From Coraliomargarita sinensis (GTDB lineage Bacteria > Verrucomicrobiota > Verrucomicrobiia > Opitutales > Coraliomargaritaceae): a DNA stretch of 64,000 nt. The stretch spans positions 303,258 to 367,257 of the forward strand of contig NZ_QHJQ01000004.1 in assembly GCF_003185655.1 (NCBI RefSeq), written 5' to 3'. This document shows positions 18,365 through 26,025 of this stretch, in pieces. Numbering within the stretch: position 1 is the stretch's first letter; every line of letters begins with the position of its first letter. The translations under genes were made by a program, and so were the position numbers. The notes beneath the pieces are model-generated. The model searched no databases. It worked only from the letters and a program-made list of their open reading frames with translations, and was not told where the DNA came from.

Positions 18365-20067
18365 AAACAAAACAAAATATTACAATCGCTCCGACCGAGG
18401 GCGACATGACCCGCATCGTTTACGATGCGATCTCGAATTGCGGGACGGATGCCACGATTTCCCTGGCTCCGGGCGAGTATCATTTTTACCCGGATCTGGC
18501 CTGCGAACATTACTGCTTCGTCTCCAACAATCGCCACGGCTTGAAGCGAATTGCTTTTCCGATCATCCAGAAAAAGGGCCTGACGGTCAAGGGGAGCGGC
18601 GCCCGACTGATTTTCCACGGCGAGATCGTGCCCTTTTTGATCGAAGCTTCCGAACGCATCGCCCTGGAACATTTTTCCATCGACTGGGAACGACCGTTTT
18701 ACTCCCAGGCAACGGTGATCGGCTCGGACGCCAAGGGGGTGGATCTGGAATTTGACCGAATGGCCTATCCCTACCGGATTGAGGGCGATACGATTATCTT
18801 TGAAGGCGAGGGCTGGGAAAACACCCCGGTCGATGGCGTCTTCGCTTTTGATCCACAAACACGCGCGCCCGTCCATAAGAGCGGCGACTCGCTCGGGACC
18901 GGTTTTCCGGATCATATTTCGGTCAAGGATCTTGGCTCGGATCGCGTGCGCTTGAATGGGACTTTTCCACAGTTGCCGAAGAATGGCGATATCCTGGTCA
19001 TGCGGCACTACGCGAGAGATAGCCCCGGCATCTATTTGCATCGAAGTAACGATACGACACTCGATCAGGTCGATATCCATCATGCCGGAGGCATGGGACT
19101 GATCGCGCAATTTTGCGAAAATGTAGCCATGACACGTTCACGGGTTACCCCTTCAGGCAAGCGTCTGTTCTCCACGACCGTCGATGCGACCCACTTCGTC
19201 AATTGCCGCGGCATTATCACCCTCGAAAACTGTCTGTTCGAAAACCAACTCGACGACCCTTCCAATATCCACGGCATCTACACCCGAATCCGCAGCATCG
19301 AGGACGCGCACTCAGTCGTCACCGAATCGGTGCATCCCGAGCAATACGGCGTGGAGATTGGCTTCCCCGGAGACCGAATGGCTATTGTCGACGAGACAAC
19401 CCTCTTGGGCTATGCCGAGTTGGAAATACTCGAAGTGGAGCGAATCAACGGCAGCTTTTCGAAACTAAGCTTCAAACAAGCCCTGCCGAAAGGAATCAAA
19501 AACGGAAATGTGATGGAAAACCTTTCCTGGACACCCGACCTGAAGATCACGGGATGTATCGCACGCAACAACCGCGCACGCGGATTCCTTATCACGACAC
19601 CCGGTAAAGTCGTGGTCACCGGCAATGAGATATCTTCGTCCGGGGCCGCGATCAAAATCAGCGGCGATGCCAAAAGCTGGTTCGAGTCGGGGGCGGTCAA
19701 CGATGTTTTCATCTCCCGCAACCGTTTTGGCGACTGTTGCTACGGAGCGCCGGAATGGGGCCGGGCTTGCATCGACATCGACCCCGAAATCAAAAATTCG
19801 AAAACGAATCTTGCCTGCTACCACCGGAATATCCGCATCGAAGACAATGAGTTCGCCACCTCCGAATCATCTCTCCTGTTCGCCCGGTCCGTGCAGAACC
19901 TTAAATTTTTGCGCAATATGGTAGGGCCGTCCGGCAACGACCCGGCGGATTCCAATAAAACCCAAGCCGTCGTCACAGAAGGCTGTCTCGATACGGAAAT
20001 AGATTCAACCCTTCGCATCGCCCGTAAGACGGATGATGCCCGGCGTGTCGAACCTTGCGACAATTAA
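18361..20067 (+). CDS. Cytoplasmic GH110-like alpha-galactosidase (parallel beta-helix)
   Basis: 568 aa with no signal peptide. Its sequence follows bacterial GH110 alpha-1,3-galactosidases as I recall them: PGEYHFYPD, FVSNNRHGLKRIAFP, FHGEIVPFLIEA, FSIDWERPFYSQ, HHAGGMGLIAQ, then RLFSTTVDATHFVNCRG and NCLFENQLDDPSNIHGIYTR. The Asp pair is D298-D299. The C-terminal half has beta-helix turns (ITGCIARNNRARGFLI, FISRNRFGDCCYG). GH110 enzymes invert and release terminal alpha-1,3-linked galactose; a marine member acts on carrageenan-type galactose linkages. Lack of a signal and coupling to the symporter place this one in the cytoplasm, acting on imported oligosaccharides. It starts inside the symporter stop codon. 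Confidence 0.85.
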   Translation: MKTKQNITIAPTEGDMTRIVYDAISNCGTDATISLAPGEYHFYPDLACEHYCFVSNNRHGLKRIAFPIIQKKGLTVKGSGARLIFHGEIVPFLIEASERIALEHFSIDWERPFYSQATVIGSDAKGVDLEFDRMAYPYRIEGDTIIFEGEGWENTPVDGVFAFDPQTRAPVHKSGDSLGTGFPDHISVKDLGSDRVRLNGTFPQLPKNGDILVMRHYARDSPGIYLHRSNDTTLDQVDIHHAGGMGLIAQFCENVAMTRSRVTPSGKRLFSTTVDATHFVNCRGIITLENCLFENQLDDPSNIHGIYTRIRSIEDAHSVVTESVHPEQYGVEIGFPGDRMAIVDETTLLGYAELEILEVERINGSFSKLSFKQALPKGIKNGNVMENLSWTPDLKITGCIARNNRARGFLITTPGKVVVTGNEISSSGAAIKISGDAKSWFESGAVNDVFISRNRFGDCCYGAPEWGRACIDIDPEIKNSKTNLACYHRNIRIEDNEFATSESSLLFARSVQNLKFLRNMVGPSGNDPADSNKTQAVVTEGCLDTEIDSTLRIARKTDDARRVEPCDN

Positions 20068-20136
20068 TGAACTTGAGGATCGCTCTACTGTGCTTGTCGG
20101 TCAAAGTCGCGTAAGCTAACGTTTCCACTTCGCCCA

Positions 20137-21360
20137 ATGAAAAAAATTCCCCGTAAAAAACCCAGTCCGCGGGTCGCCTTGCTCATCGAATCCTCCCGCA
20201 GCTATGGGCGGGAACTGCTCATGGGAATTGCCGAGTATGTGAGAATTCACGGGCCGTGGTCGATCGAATTCGAGGAGGGTAATCCCCTGGATCAACTCCC
20301 GGAATGGTTCGGTCGCGAAAAATGGGATGGCATCCTTGCACGGGTGAACACCCCGGACATGGCCAAAGCGCTCCGCCGGAAGGGGGTGCCGGTGATCGAC
20401 TTGAGCGCGAGCCTGCCCGAGTCCGCTTTTCCGCAGATACGCTCCGACGAAGACGCTGTGGGCCGCTTGGCGGCGGAACATTTGATGGAGCGCGGATTTA
20501 AGCAGTTCGCGTTCTGCGGGTACAACGGCACGGATTGGTCGGATGCGCGGCGGGACAGCTTCGAGCGGCGGGTGGCGGGTGCCGGTCTCGCCTGCCAGGG
20601 ATTCGAAAATCCCAGGGCGATGCCCCCGCCCTCTGCTACGGACTACGAAGAACACGGCGAGCGGCACGAGCGGGATCTGATATGCTGGCTGAAAACCCTG
20701 CCGAAACCATGCGGTCTCATGGCCTGCAATGACGCCCGCGCACGGCAGGTCCTCAACTGTTGCCGTGAGGCGGGAGTGAGCGTGCCGGATGAGGTGGCCA
20801 TCATCGGCGTGGACAAAGACGAAATCTTCTGCGAGCTCTGCGACATGCCGCTGTCGAGCGTGATACTCAACACGCAGCAGATCGGCTTCAAAGCCGCCGA
20901 ACTGTTGTCCTCCATGATGACGGGTGAGTGCACCGAACCCGGCCCCATCGCGGTCCAACCTTTGGGGGTGATGGCGCGGCAATCCACTGATGTCCTTGCG
21001 ATCGACGACCGGCACATCGCCGCCGCGCTCAGGCAAATCCGCGAACACGCCTGCGACGGCCTGGACGTGGAGACTCTGCTCAAAACCACCCCGCTCTCAA
21101 GGAGCGTGCTTGAACGTCGCTTTTCGCAATTCATCGGAAGCTCGCCCAAGGCGGAGATCCTCCGCGTGCGCCTGGACCGGGTGTGCCAACTGCTGGCGGG
21201 GTCCAGCCTGCCTCTCGCCGAAGTTGCCGGAAAAACCGGATTCGAACACCCGGAATACATGAGCCGTCTGTTCAAGAAAAAGATGGGGATGACGCCGGGC
21301 GAGTTCCGAAAATCTACGAGGGCGAAAGAGAGAAAAGCCCTCGGCTACACGACTGAGTAA
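20137..21360 (+). CDS. XylR-type transcriptional regulator (LacI-like sensor fused to AraC HTH)
   Basis: 407 aa. Residues ~8-280 form a periplasmic-binding-protein-like sensor without a LacI HTH: RVALLIESSRSYGRELLMGI, WDGILARV, GVPVIDLSA, IRSDEDAVGRLAAEHLMERG, FCGYNGTDWSDAR, MACNDARARQVL, VAIIGVDKDE. Residues ~295-395 are an AraC/XylS double HTH: LLKTTPLSRSVLERRF, FIGSSPKAEI, LAEVAGKTGFEHPEYMSRLF, MGMTPGEFRK. This is the XylR arrangement, usually a sugar-activated activator binding paired direct half-sites. It lies 69 bp after the cytoplasmic GH110-like gene, probably in the same operon, and just before promoter copy D. It is the best candidate to bind the half-sites GCAAAAGTTCAA in copies A-D. 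Confidence 0.93.
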   Translation: MKKIPRKKPSPRVALLIESSRSYGRELLMGIAEYVRIHGPWSIEFEEGNPLDQLPEWFGREKWDGILARVNTPDMAKALRRKGVPVIDLSASLPESAFPQIRSDEDAVGRLAAEHLMERGFKQFAFCGYNGTDWSDARRDSFERRVAGAGLACQGFENPRAMPPPSATDYEEHGERHERDLICWLKTLPKPCGLMACNDARARQVLNCCREAGVSVPDEVAIIGVDKDEIFCELCDMPLSSVILNTQQIGFKAAELLSSMMTGECTEPGPIAVQPLGVMARQSTDVLAIDDRHIAAALRQIREHACDGLDVETLLKTTPLSRSVLERRFSQFIGSSPKAEILRVRLDRVCQLLAGSSLPLAEVAGKTGFEHPEYMSRLFKKKMGMTPGEFRKSTRAKERKALGYTTE

Positions 21361-21404
21361 AATAACGGTTTTCAATTGAACTAATCTCGCGTCACCTCAG
21401 TGAC

Positions 21405-21466
21405 GCAAAAGTTCAAAAGATTTATGCAAAAGTTCAATGATATTTGTTCAAGCAGTGTGGTATAGT
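21405..21466 (+). promoter_or_regulatory. Putative XylR-regulated promoter, copy D
   Basis: Half-sites GCAAAAGTTCAA at 21405-21416 and 21426-21437 (21-bp period), 23 bp, then TATAGT at 21461-21466 preceded by TGTGG. Unlike A-C there is no transposase remnant beside it and the flanks have diverged, so half-sites, spacing and -10 are what has been kept. It points to the secreted GH110-like gene. The proximal half-site abuts the -35 position, as for class II AraC activators. Confidence 0.8.
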
Positions 21467-21572
21467 TCGGTTTGAATCGAACTACTTACCCCACCCCAGC
21501 CTGGCCGCTAGGGCAGCGATACTCCTCCTTGGAGTAACAACTGGGGGCACGAAAAACACTATGGACACTATC

Positions 21573-23462
21573 ATGAAGCAAATCCGAATCTCCTTCGTCG
21601 TCGGTATCGGTCTGGCATCGTTCCTTATCTCCGGCGCTCTCAGTGCGCGTGACGCGGGAGTGATCAACATGGCGGCTCTCGGCGCGAAAACCGACGGGAG
21701 CGACACGACACCCATCGTCAGGGCGGCACTGGCCGAGGTACGCAGGGGCGAAGCAACCAAACTGGTCTTTCCTCCGGGGCGCTATGATTTTTACTCCGTG
21801 CGCGCGAACGAAGAGTATCTTTTTGTCAGCAATAACGACGCGGGACTGAAGCGCATCGCGTTTCCCCTGCAGGGAATGGAAGATGTCACGATTGACGGTG
21901 GCGGAGCGACCTTCGTTTTCCACGGAGAGATCGTGCCCTTTCTGATCGGCGATTCCAATGACGTGTCGCTCAAAAACTTTTCGGTGGATTTCATCCGCCC
22001 GTTCCACTCCGAAGGAAGGGTGCTGGCGGTAACGGAGGACTATGTGGATTTGGCCTTCACCGAGGAGTTTCCCTACGAAATCCGCAACGGGGTGCTCGTC
22101 TTCACCAGCCATCAGCGTTATTCCGGCCCGGCAACAACGGTGTCGAGCGGCGAGGTGCTCTACCCTTACAGCAGTCTGCTCGCCTTCGACCCGGAAAAAC
22201 AGGAAACCGCGTACATGGCGAAGGACCGCTACGGCCTCGGAGAAGGAGCGGCCGCGGAGGAGATCTCGGACGGCCGTGTGCGGCTCAAACTCCCGAACCT
22301 TTCCGCCGACCCCGGAAACATTCTCGTCTTCGGACCTGCAAAACGGAATTACCCGGGCTTTATCATTACCGACTCTTCCGGAGTCCATCTCTCGGGTATC
22401 AACCTCCATCATTGCGGCGGCATGGGTGTGATCGCCCAGCGCAGCGCGGATCTGTTTCTCAAGAATATCCGGGTGACTCCGCCGGCGGGAGGCAAAAGGA
22501 TTCTGAGCATCACGGCGGACGCGACCCACTTCGTCAACTGCACGGGCAGGATCGAGATGGTGGATTGCCTGTTCGAGCAACAGAAGGACGACGCCACCAA
22601 TATCCACGGCCTCTACGCGAAAATCACCCGGATCCTGGCGCCCAACCGCTTCGAAGTCAGATTGGTCCACCCGCAGCAGGCCGGAGTCGATTTCATCAAG
22701 TCCGGCACCCGCTTGGAACTGAACGACGGCCCGAGCTTGCAGAGACACGGATTTGCGCGCGTCAAATCCGTGGAGCGTATCAACAAGGAAATGACGCTCG
22801 TCGAAACGGAAGCGCCGCTGCCGGAGGACATCGTCGTCGGTGACTCGATCGCCGACGCAGATGCCAACACGGCCGACGTCCTGATTCGCAACTGCGTGAT
22901 CCGCGGAAACCGCGCGCGCGGGATCCTGTTGGGCTCCCGTGGCAAGATGGTCATCGAGGGCAACACCTTTCACACGCCCGGCGCCGCAATTCTGTTCGAG
23001 GGCGATTCCCGATACTGGTTCGAGCAGGCGGGCGTGCGGGATGTGGTGATCCGCGATAACACCTTCGACAACTGCAACTACGGCGTCTGGGGCAACGCTT
23101 GCATCCAGGTCGGCTCCGGCATCGAGAAGGAGTTCAGGAGCACTTCCCGCTACAACCGGAACATCCGGATCGAAAACAATCTCTTCCGCGTCTTCAGTCC
23201 CCTGCCCCTGCTGAGCATGTATTCGGTGGATGGTTTGACCTTCGTCGATAACCAACTGGAGAGGACCGAGGCTTATCCGGTTCCTGAAGAAAAAGAGGAG
23301 AAACTGTTCGTGATTACCAATTCCGAAAACGTGAAGGTGGAGGATCCACGTATGGTCTCCAAACGACAGCGAAAAGAAATGACCGCGAATCGGGGGAACA
23401 CGGTAATTCACCCCAAAGCCGTAAACTTAAAGGATAACAGGCTCCGGCACGCGTTCCACTAG
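21573..23462 (+). CDS. Secreted GH110-like alpha-galactosidase (parallel beta-helix)
   Basis: About 630 aa from the ATG at 21573; ATG 21561 adds four residues. An upstream in-frame start at 21444 is rejected because it lies before the proposed -10. A signal peptide (SFVVGIGLASFLISGALSA) is followed by GH110-like text: VINMAALGAKTDGSDTTPIV, FVSNNDAGLKRIAFPLQG, FHGEIVPFLIGDSNDV, FSVDFIRPFHSEG, RNYPGFII, HHCGGMGVIAQ, ITADATHFVNC and DCLFEQQKDDATNIHG. The Asp pair is D339-D340. Beta-helix turns occupy the C-terminal half. It is the exported counterpart of the cytoplasmic enzyme at 18361 and has its own operator copy D. The likely role is release of alpha-linked galactose from glycan outside the cytoplasm. 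Confidence 0.87.
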   Translation: MKQIRISFVVGIGLASFLISGALSARDAGVINMAALGAKTDGSDTTPIVRAALAEVRRGEATKLVFPPGRYDFYSVRANEEYLFVSNNDAGLKRIAFPLQGMEDVTIDGGGATFVFHGEIVPFLIGDSNDVSLKNFSVDFIRPFHSEGRVLAVTEDYVDLAFTEEFPYEIRNGVLVFTSHQRYSGPATTVSSGEVLYPYSSLLAFDPEKQETAYMAKDRYGLGEGAAAEEISDGRVRLKLPNLSADPGNILVFGPAKRNYPGFIITDSSGVHLSGINLHHCGGMGVIAQRSADLFLKNIRVTPPAGGKRILSITADATHFVNCTGRIEMVDCLFEQQKDDATNIHGLYAKITRILAPNRFEVRLVHPQQAGVDFIKSGTRLELNDGPSLQRHGFARVKSVERINKEMTLVETEAPLPEDIVVGDSIADADANTADVLIRNCVIRGNRARGILLGSRGKMVIEGNTFHTPGAAILFEGDSRYWFEQAGVRDVVIRDNTFDNCNYGVWGNACIQVGSGIEKEFRSTSRYNRNIRIENNLFRVFSPLPLLSMYSVDGLTFVDNQLERTEAYPVPEEKEEKLFVITNSENVKVEDPRMVSKRQRKEMTANRGNTVIHPKAVNLKDNRLRHAFH

Positions 23463-23624
23463 GGTTTCCAAGCCAGTCAACCGTCGAAGTGGCTCAAATG
23501 GAACCCTCTCAATCAGCCGTTTGCGCATCATTCAACTCGAGATGAAAGTCCGTAGATTTTTTAGCCGCTGACTTCCCACAAATCATAACTGAACGCTCGT
23601 ATCTTGAATTAGATAAAAAATGTA

Positions 23625-25715
23625 ATGTCTGAAAAATCGCCTAGCACTCCGAAGAATCGAGCAATTTCGCTCCTTTCACTTCTCTTTATTTTGATGATTG
23701 CTCTTGGCGCTTATCTGTATTCCTCGACTGGACCGATCGATTCGGCCACGGAGGCGAAAAGCATCTCAAGCGGGGAGGCCCCAGTTGAGGAAGTTCGAGC
23801 GGGTGCACCTAAAAGCATCAAGCAAGCTTTGGAGGCGCGTTTCGGCATTAAGGCCTTTCACCGTAACTACAGCTTTGACGACCCGACTTATGCGGTGACT
23901 TATACTCCGGAAGAAAAGGAGGCGCAGCGTAAAGCAGGTGCCGCCTTGAAAGAAGAAATCCAGGCCGCCATTGACAGCGGTGAAACGAGCTATACCGCGA
24001 CACCTGGCTTTTATCGCTTTGCCGATGGAGGCATAGGATTCAGAAACGCCGAGAACTTCACGCTGAACATCGCGGATTGCGATTTCATGATCGAAGCAGG
24101 CGGTTTTATATCCATCAAAGATTCAAACGACATTATGGTAAAAGGCCCCTGCACGGTGGATTCAGCGGATTATAAGTATGTACACGGCCGGATTGAATCG
24201 CTGGATGACGGCATCGCCACCGTTTACGTGCCCGAGGGTTATGACATCGACGGCCTTTCACAAAAGAACCATCGCCTGATTTTTGACAGTCAGGGCTATG
24301 GCTTGGAACAACACCAGGCCAAATACAGCGACCCAAAATCAATTGGTAATCGGCGTGTTGAGGTTCGCCTTGGCTCAGGCAAAGCAGTCCAGGTCGGAAA
24401 TATTGTGGTGATGAAGAAAAGTGGCGGGGCCGCCTCGACATTATCGATCCGAGGCTCCGATGGGGTCTACATCGATGGAATTGACTCCTATGTGGGAGGT
24501 GGTTGGGATGCCAAAAGCGGGTCCAAAAACCTGACATTCAAAAATATCCGCCTGCGCCCCGCACCCGGAACCAATCGGATTTTCGGTGGGAGTGCCGGGC
24601 AATTTCTTGTTCCCGACGGCGATGTCCTTTTCGACGGGTGTGAGTTCGGCGCCCACACCGATGATGGCATCAATTTATATCTACCGTTCCACATCACCTA
24701 CAAGCAGACCGCCCCCGATCTGGTCCTCGTCGCTGGCAGAAGCGACCTCAATGTGGGCGATACTTTGGAATTTCGCGACTATCGAACCGGCAAAAAACAA
24801 ACCGCTGTCATTTCGAAAATCAAAAGTGCATCGAGCGAAACCACGGACCAGATTAAATCGGATTGGGATGATTTTGAAGATGAGGTAGGCAGCAGATCCC
24901 AAAACGGAGCGATCCGACGATCCTATCATGTTCATCTGGAAAGGCCCGTTCAGGTAACCCCTTGGTCCTGGGTATTCAAGGTGGGGGGGCCGGGCAGCGG
25001 ACCGGACAGCGTTACCGTGCGTAACTCTTATTTCCACGATGCTTCCGCCGAGCCGATTACGATGAAAGCGGCCAAACAAACCCTGATCGAAAACTGCGTG
25101 TTTATTCGAAACAGGGATGAATTTCATGCGGGGGCCCATTTTTATTGGTGGGAGGGCCCCCCGGCAAATAACGTCACGGTCCGAAACTCCGTTTTTGTCG
25201 CAACACCGATGAAATTGCAAGATGTAGGCGTCCTCAGGTTTAGTCTTCCTGGATGGAATTTACAACCCGGGGCGACTGCTTTGGAAAATATAACCGTGGA
25301 AAACAACTCCTTTTATGGGATTAATGCGCCCGCGGTCCAGGCGGCCAATGTGGACAATCTGGTCGTTCGAAACAATTATATCGAGTTGTCAGAAATATAC
25401 TTCAATGGAGGAGGTAGATCGCAAGTGGGCAAATGTGCAATCCACCTGGACTCCGTCAGCAATGGTCTGGTTACGGGCAATGTCATCAAAATGCTGGACC
25501 CGAAACGTCAAGGCACGGCTATCCTGACAAAACACCTGAGCTCCACGCAGATCCGGGATAATCAGATCATCCATTTGGGCCCGGTAGCGCCGCATGTCGT
25601 GACATTCCGAAGGGAATTTCAAGGACCCGCCCGCATTTTTACTGGACGGGGATCGCTCGACCTCCTGGACCTCCGCCAGCGGTTATCCGGCCTGGATCAT
25701 CGTCGATTTGAATAA
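23625..25715 (+). CDS. Secreted beta-helix (GH110-like) protein, frameshifted and mosaic
   Basis: The frame gives 696 aa: a cytoplasmic tip, a membrane signal (SLLSLLFILMIALGAYLYSS, ~15-35), then the beta-helix core with HTDDGIN at D346-D347. The N-terminal ~95 residues resemble the gene at 712-3078 (GARFGIKAFHRNYSF type), the middle is nearly identical in DNA to the gene at 12711-16187, and the last part is again like 712-3078. After APHVV (about 25595) the frame is lost: the last ~40 residues are out of frame, while the expected discoidin domain continues in another frame (see 25598-25825). A two-base deletion explains this. The core may still fold; its binding domain is gone. No operator copy is seen upstream. 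Confidence 0.75.
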   Translation: MSEKSPSTPKNRAISLLSLLFILMIALGAYLYSSTGPIDSATEAKSISSGEAPVEEVRAGAPKSIKQALEARFGIKAFHRNYSFDDPTYAVTYTPEEKEAQRKAGAALKEEIQAAIDSGETSYTATPGFYRFADGGIGFRNAENFTLNIADCDFMIEAGGFISIKDSNDIMVKGPCTVDSADYKYVHGRIESLDDGIATVYVPEGYDIDGLSQKNHRLIFDSQGYGLEQHQAKYSDPKSIGNRRVEVRLGSGKAVQVGNIVVMKKSGGAASTLSIRGSDGVYIDGIDSYVGGGWDAKSGSKNLTFKNIRLRPAPGTNRIFGGSAGQFLVPDGDVLFDGCEFGAHTDDGINLYLPFHITYKQTAPDLVLVAGRSDLNVGDTLEFRDYRTGKKQTAVISKIKSASSETTDQIKSDWDDFEDEVGSRSQNGAIRRSYHVHLERPVQVTPWSWVFKVGGPGSGPDSVTVRNSYFHDASAEPITMKAAKQTLIENCVFIRNRDEFHAGAHFYWWEGPPANNVTVRNSVFVATPMKLQDVGVLRFSLPGWNLQPGATALENITVENNSFYGINAPAVQAANVDNLVVRNNYIELSEIYFNGGGRSQVGKCAIHLDSVSNGLVTGNVIKMLDPKRQGTAILTKHLSSTQIRDNQIIHLGPVAPHVVTFRREFQGPARIFTGRGSLDLLDLRQRLSGLDHRRFE

Positions 25716-25825
25716 GCCCAAGCCGATCCGTGAGATCAAAGTCGCACTTGGGGCGAGTCGGCCTTACCAATACAAGGTCGAGGGATCCAATTCTCTGGAC
25801 GGGCCATACACGATAATCGTGGACC
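25598..25825 (+). pseudogene. Out-of-frame remainder of the discoidin domain of the preceding gene
   Basis: In the shifted frame the sequence reads HSEGNFKDPPAFLLDGDRST, SGYPAWIIVDLNKPKPI, VALGASRPYQYKVEGSN and TIIVDQT. This matches the start of the F5/8C domain of the paralogue at 712-3078 (HSEGSFKDPP, LLDGDYSTSW, DQTKN). The match stops at the hairpin and tRNA-Asn, so about 60 residues of the domain are also missing at the 3' end. Confidence 0.8.
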
Positions 25826-25830
25826 AGACA

Positions 25831-25859
25831 CGCGCCCTGCCAGAATGTGACAGGGCGCG
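25831..25859 (-). terminator. Strong hairpin between truncated gene and tRNA-Asn
   Basis: The inverted repeat CGCGCCCTG / CAGGGCGCG has a 9-bp perfect stem and an 11-base loop, and lies 10 bp after the tRNA 3' end. It may end tRNA transcription and/or that of the converging gene; there is no clear T-run on either strand. Homology to the beta-helix paralogue ends right at its edge. Confidence 0.5.
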
Positions 25860-25865
25860 AAGCGG

Positions 25866-25944
<79 letters not shown>

Positions 25945-26025
25945 GTATGAAAGTCGGGTATGAAGGTAATTTTGGGGGGTGCTGTCAACATCTAGTCTGG
26001 AAAATTTTCAGGGTTTTGCGCGACG

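Noticed and set aside
18310..19110. 266-codon minus-strand frame over the start of the cytoplasmic GH110-like gene
   Set aside because: Shadow of the plus-strand gene, which has full family motifs and an ATGA overlap with the symporter gene.
21444..21560. Extended N-terminus of the secreted GH110-like protein
   Set aside because: It would begin upstream of the proposed -10 and puts a non-signal stretch before a clear signal peptide at 21573.
21486..23411. 641-codon open frame antisense to the secreted GH110-like gene
   Set aside because: Composition is typical of the shadow of a GC-rich gene (His/Asp/Val-rich without motifs) while the plus strand matches GH110 text throughout.
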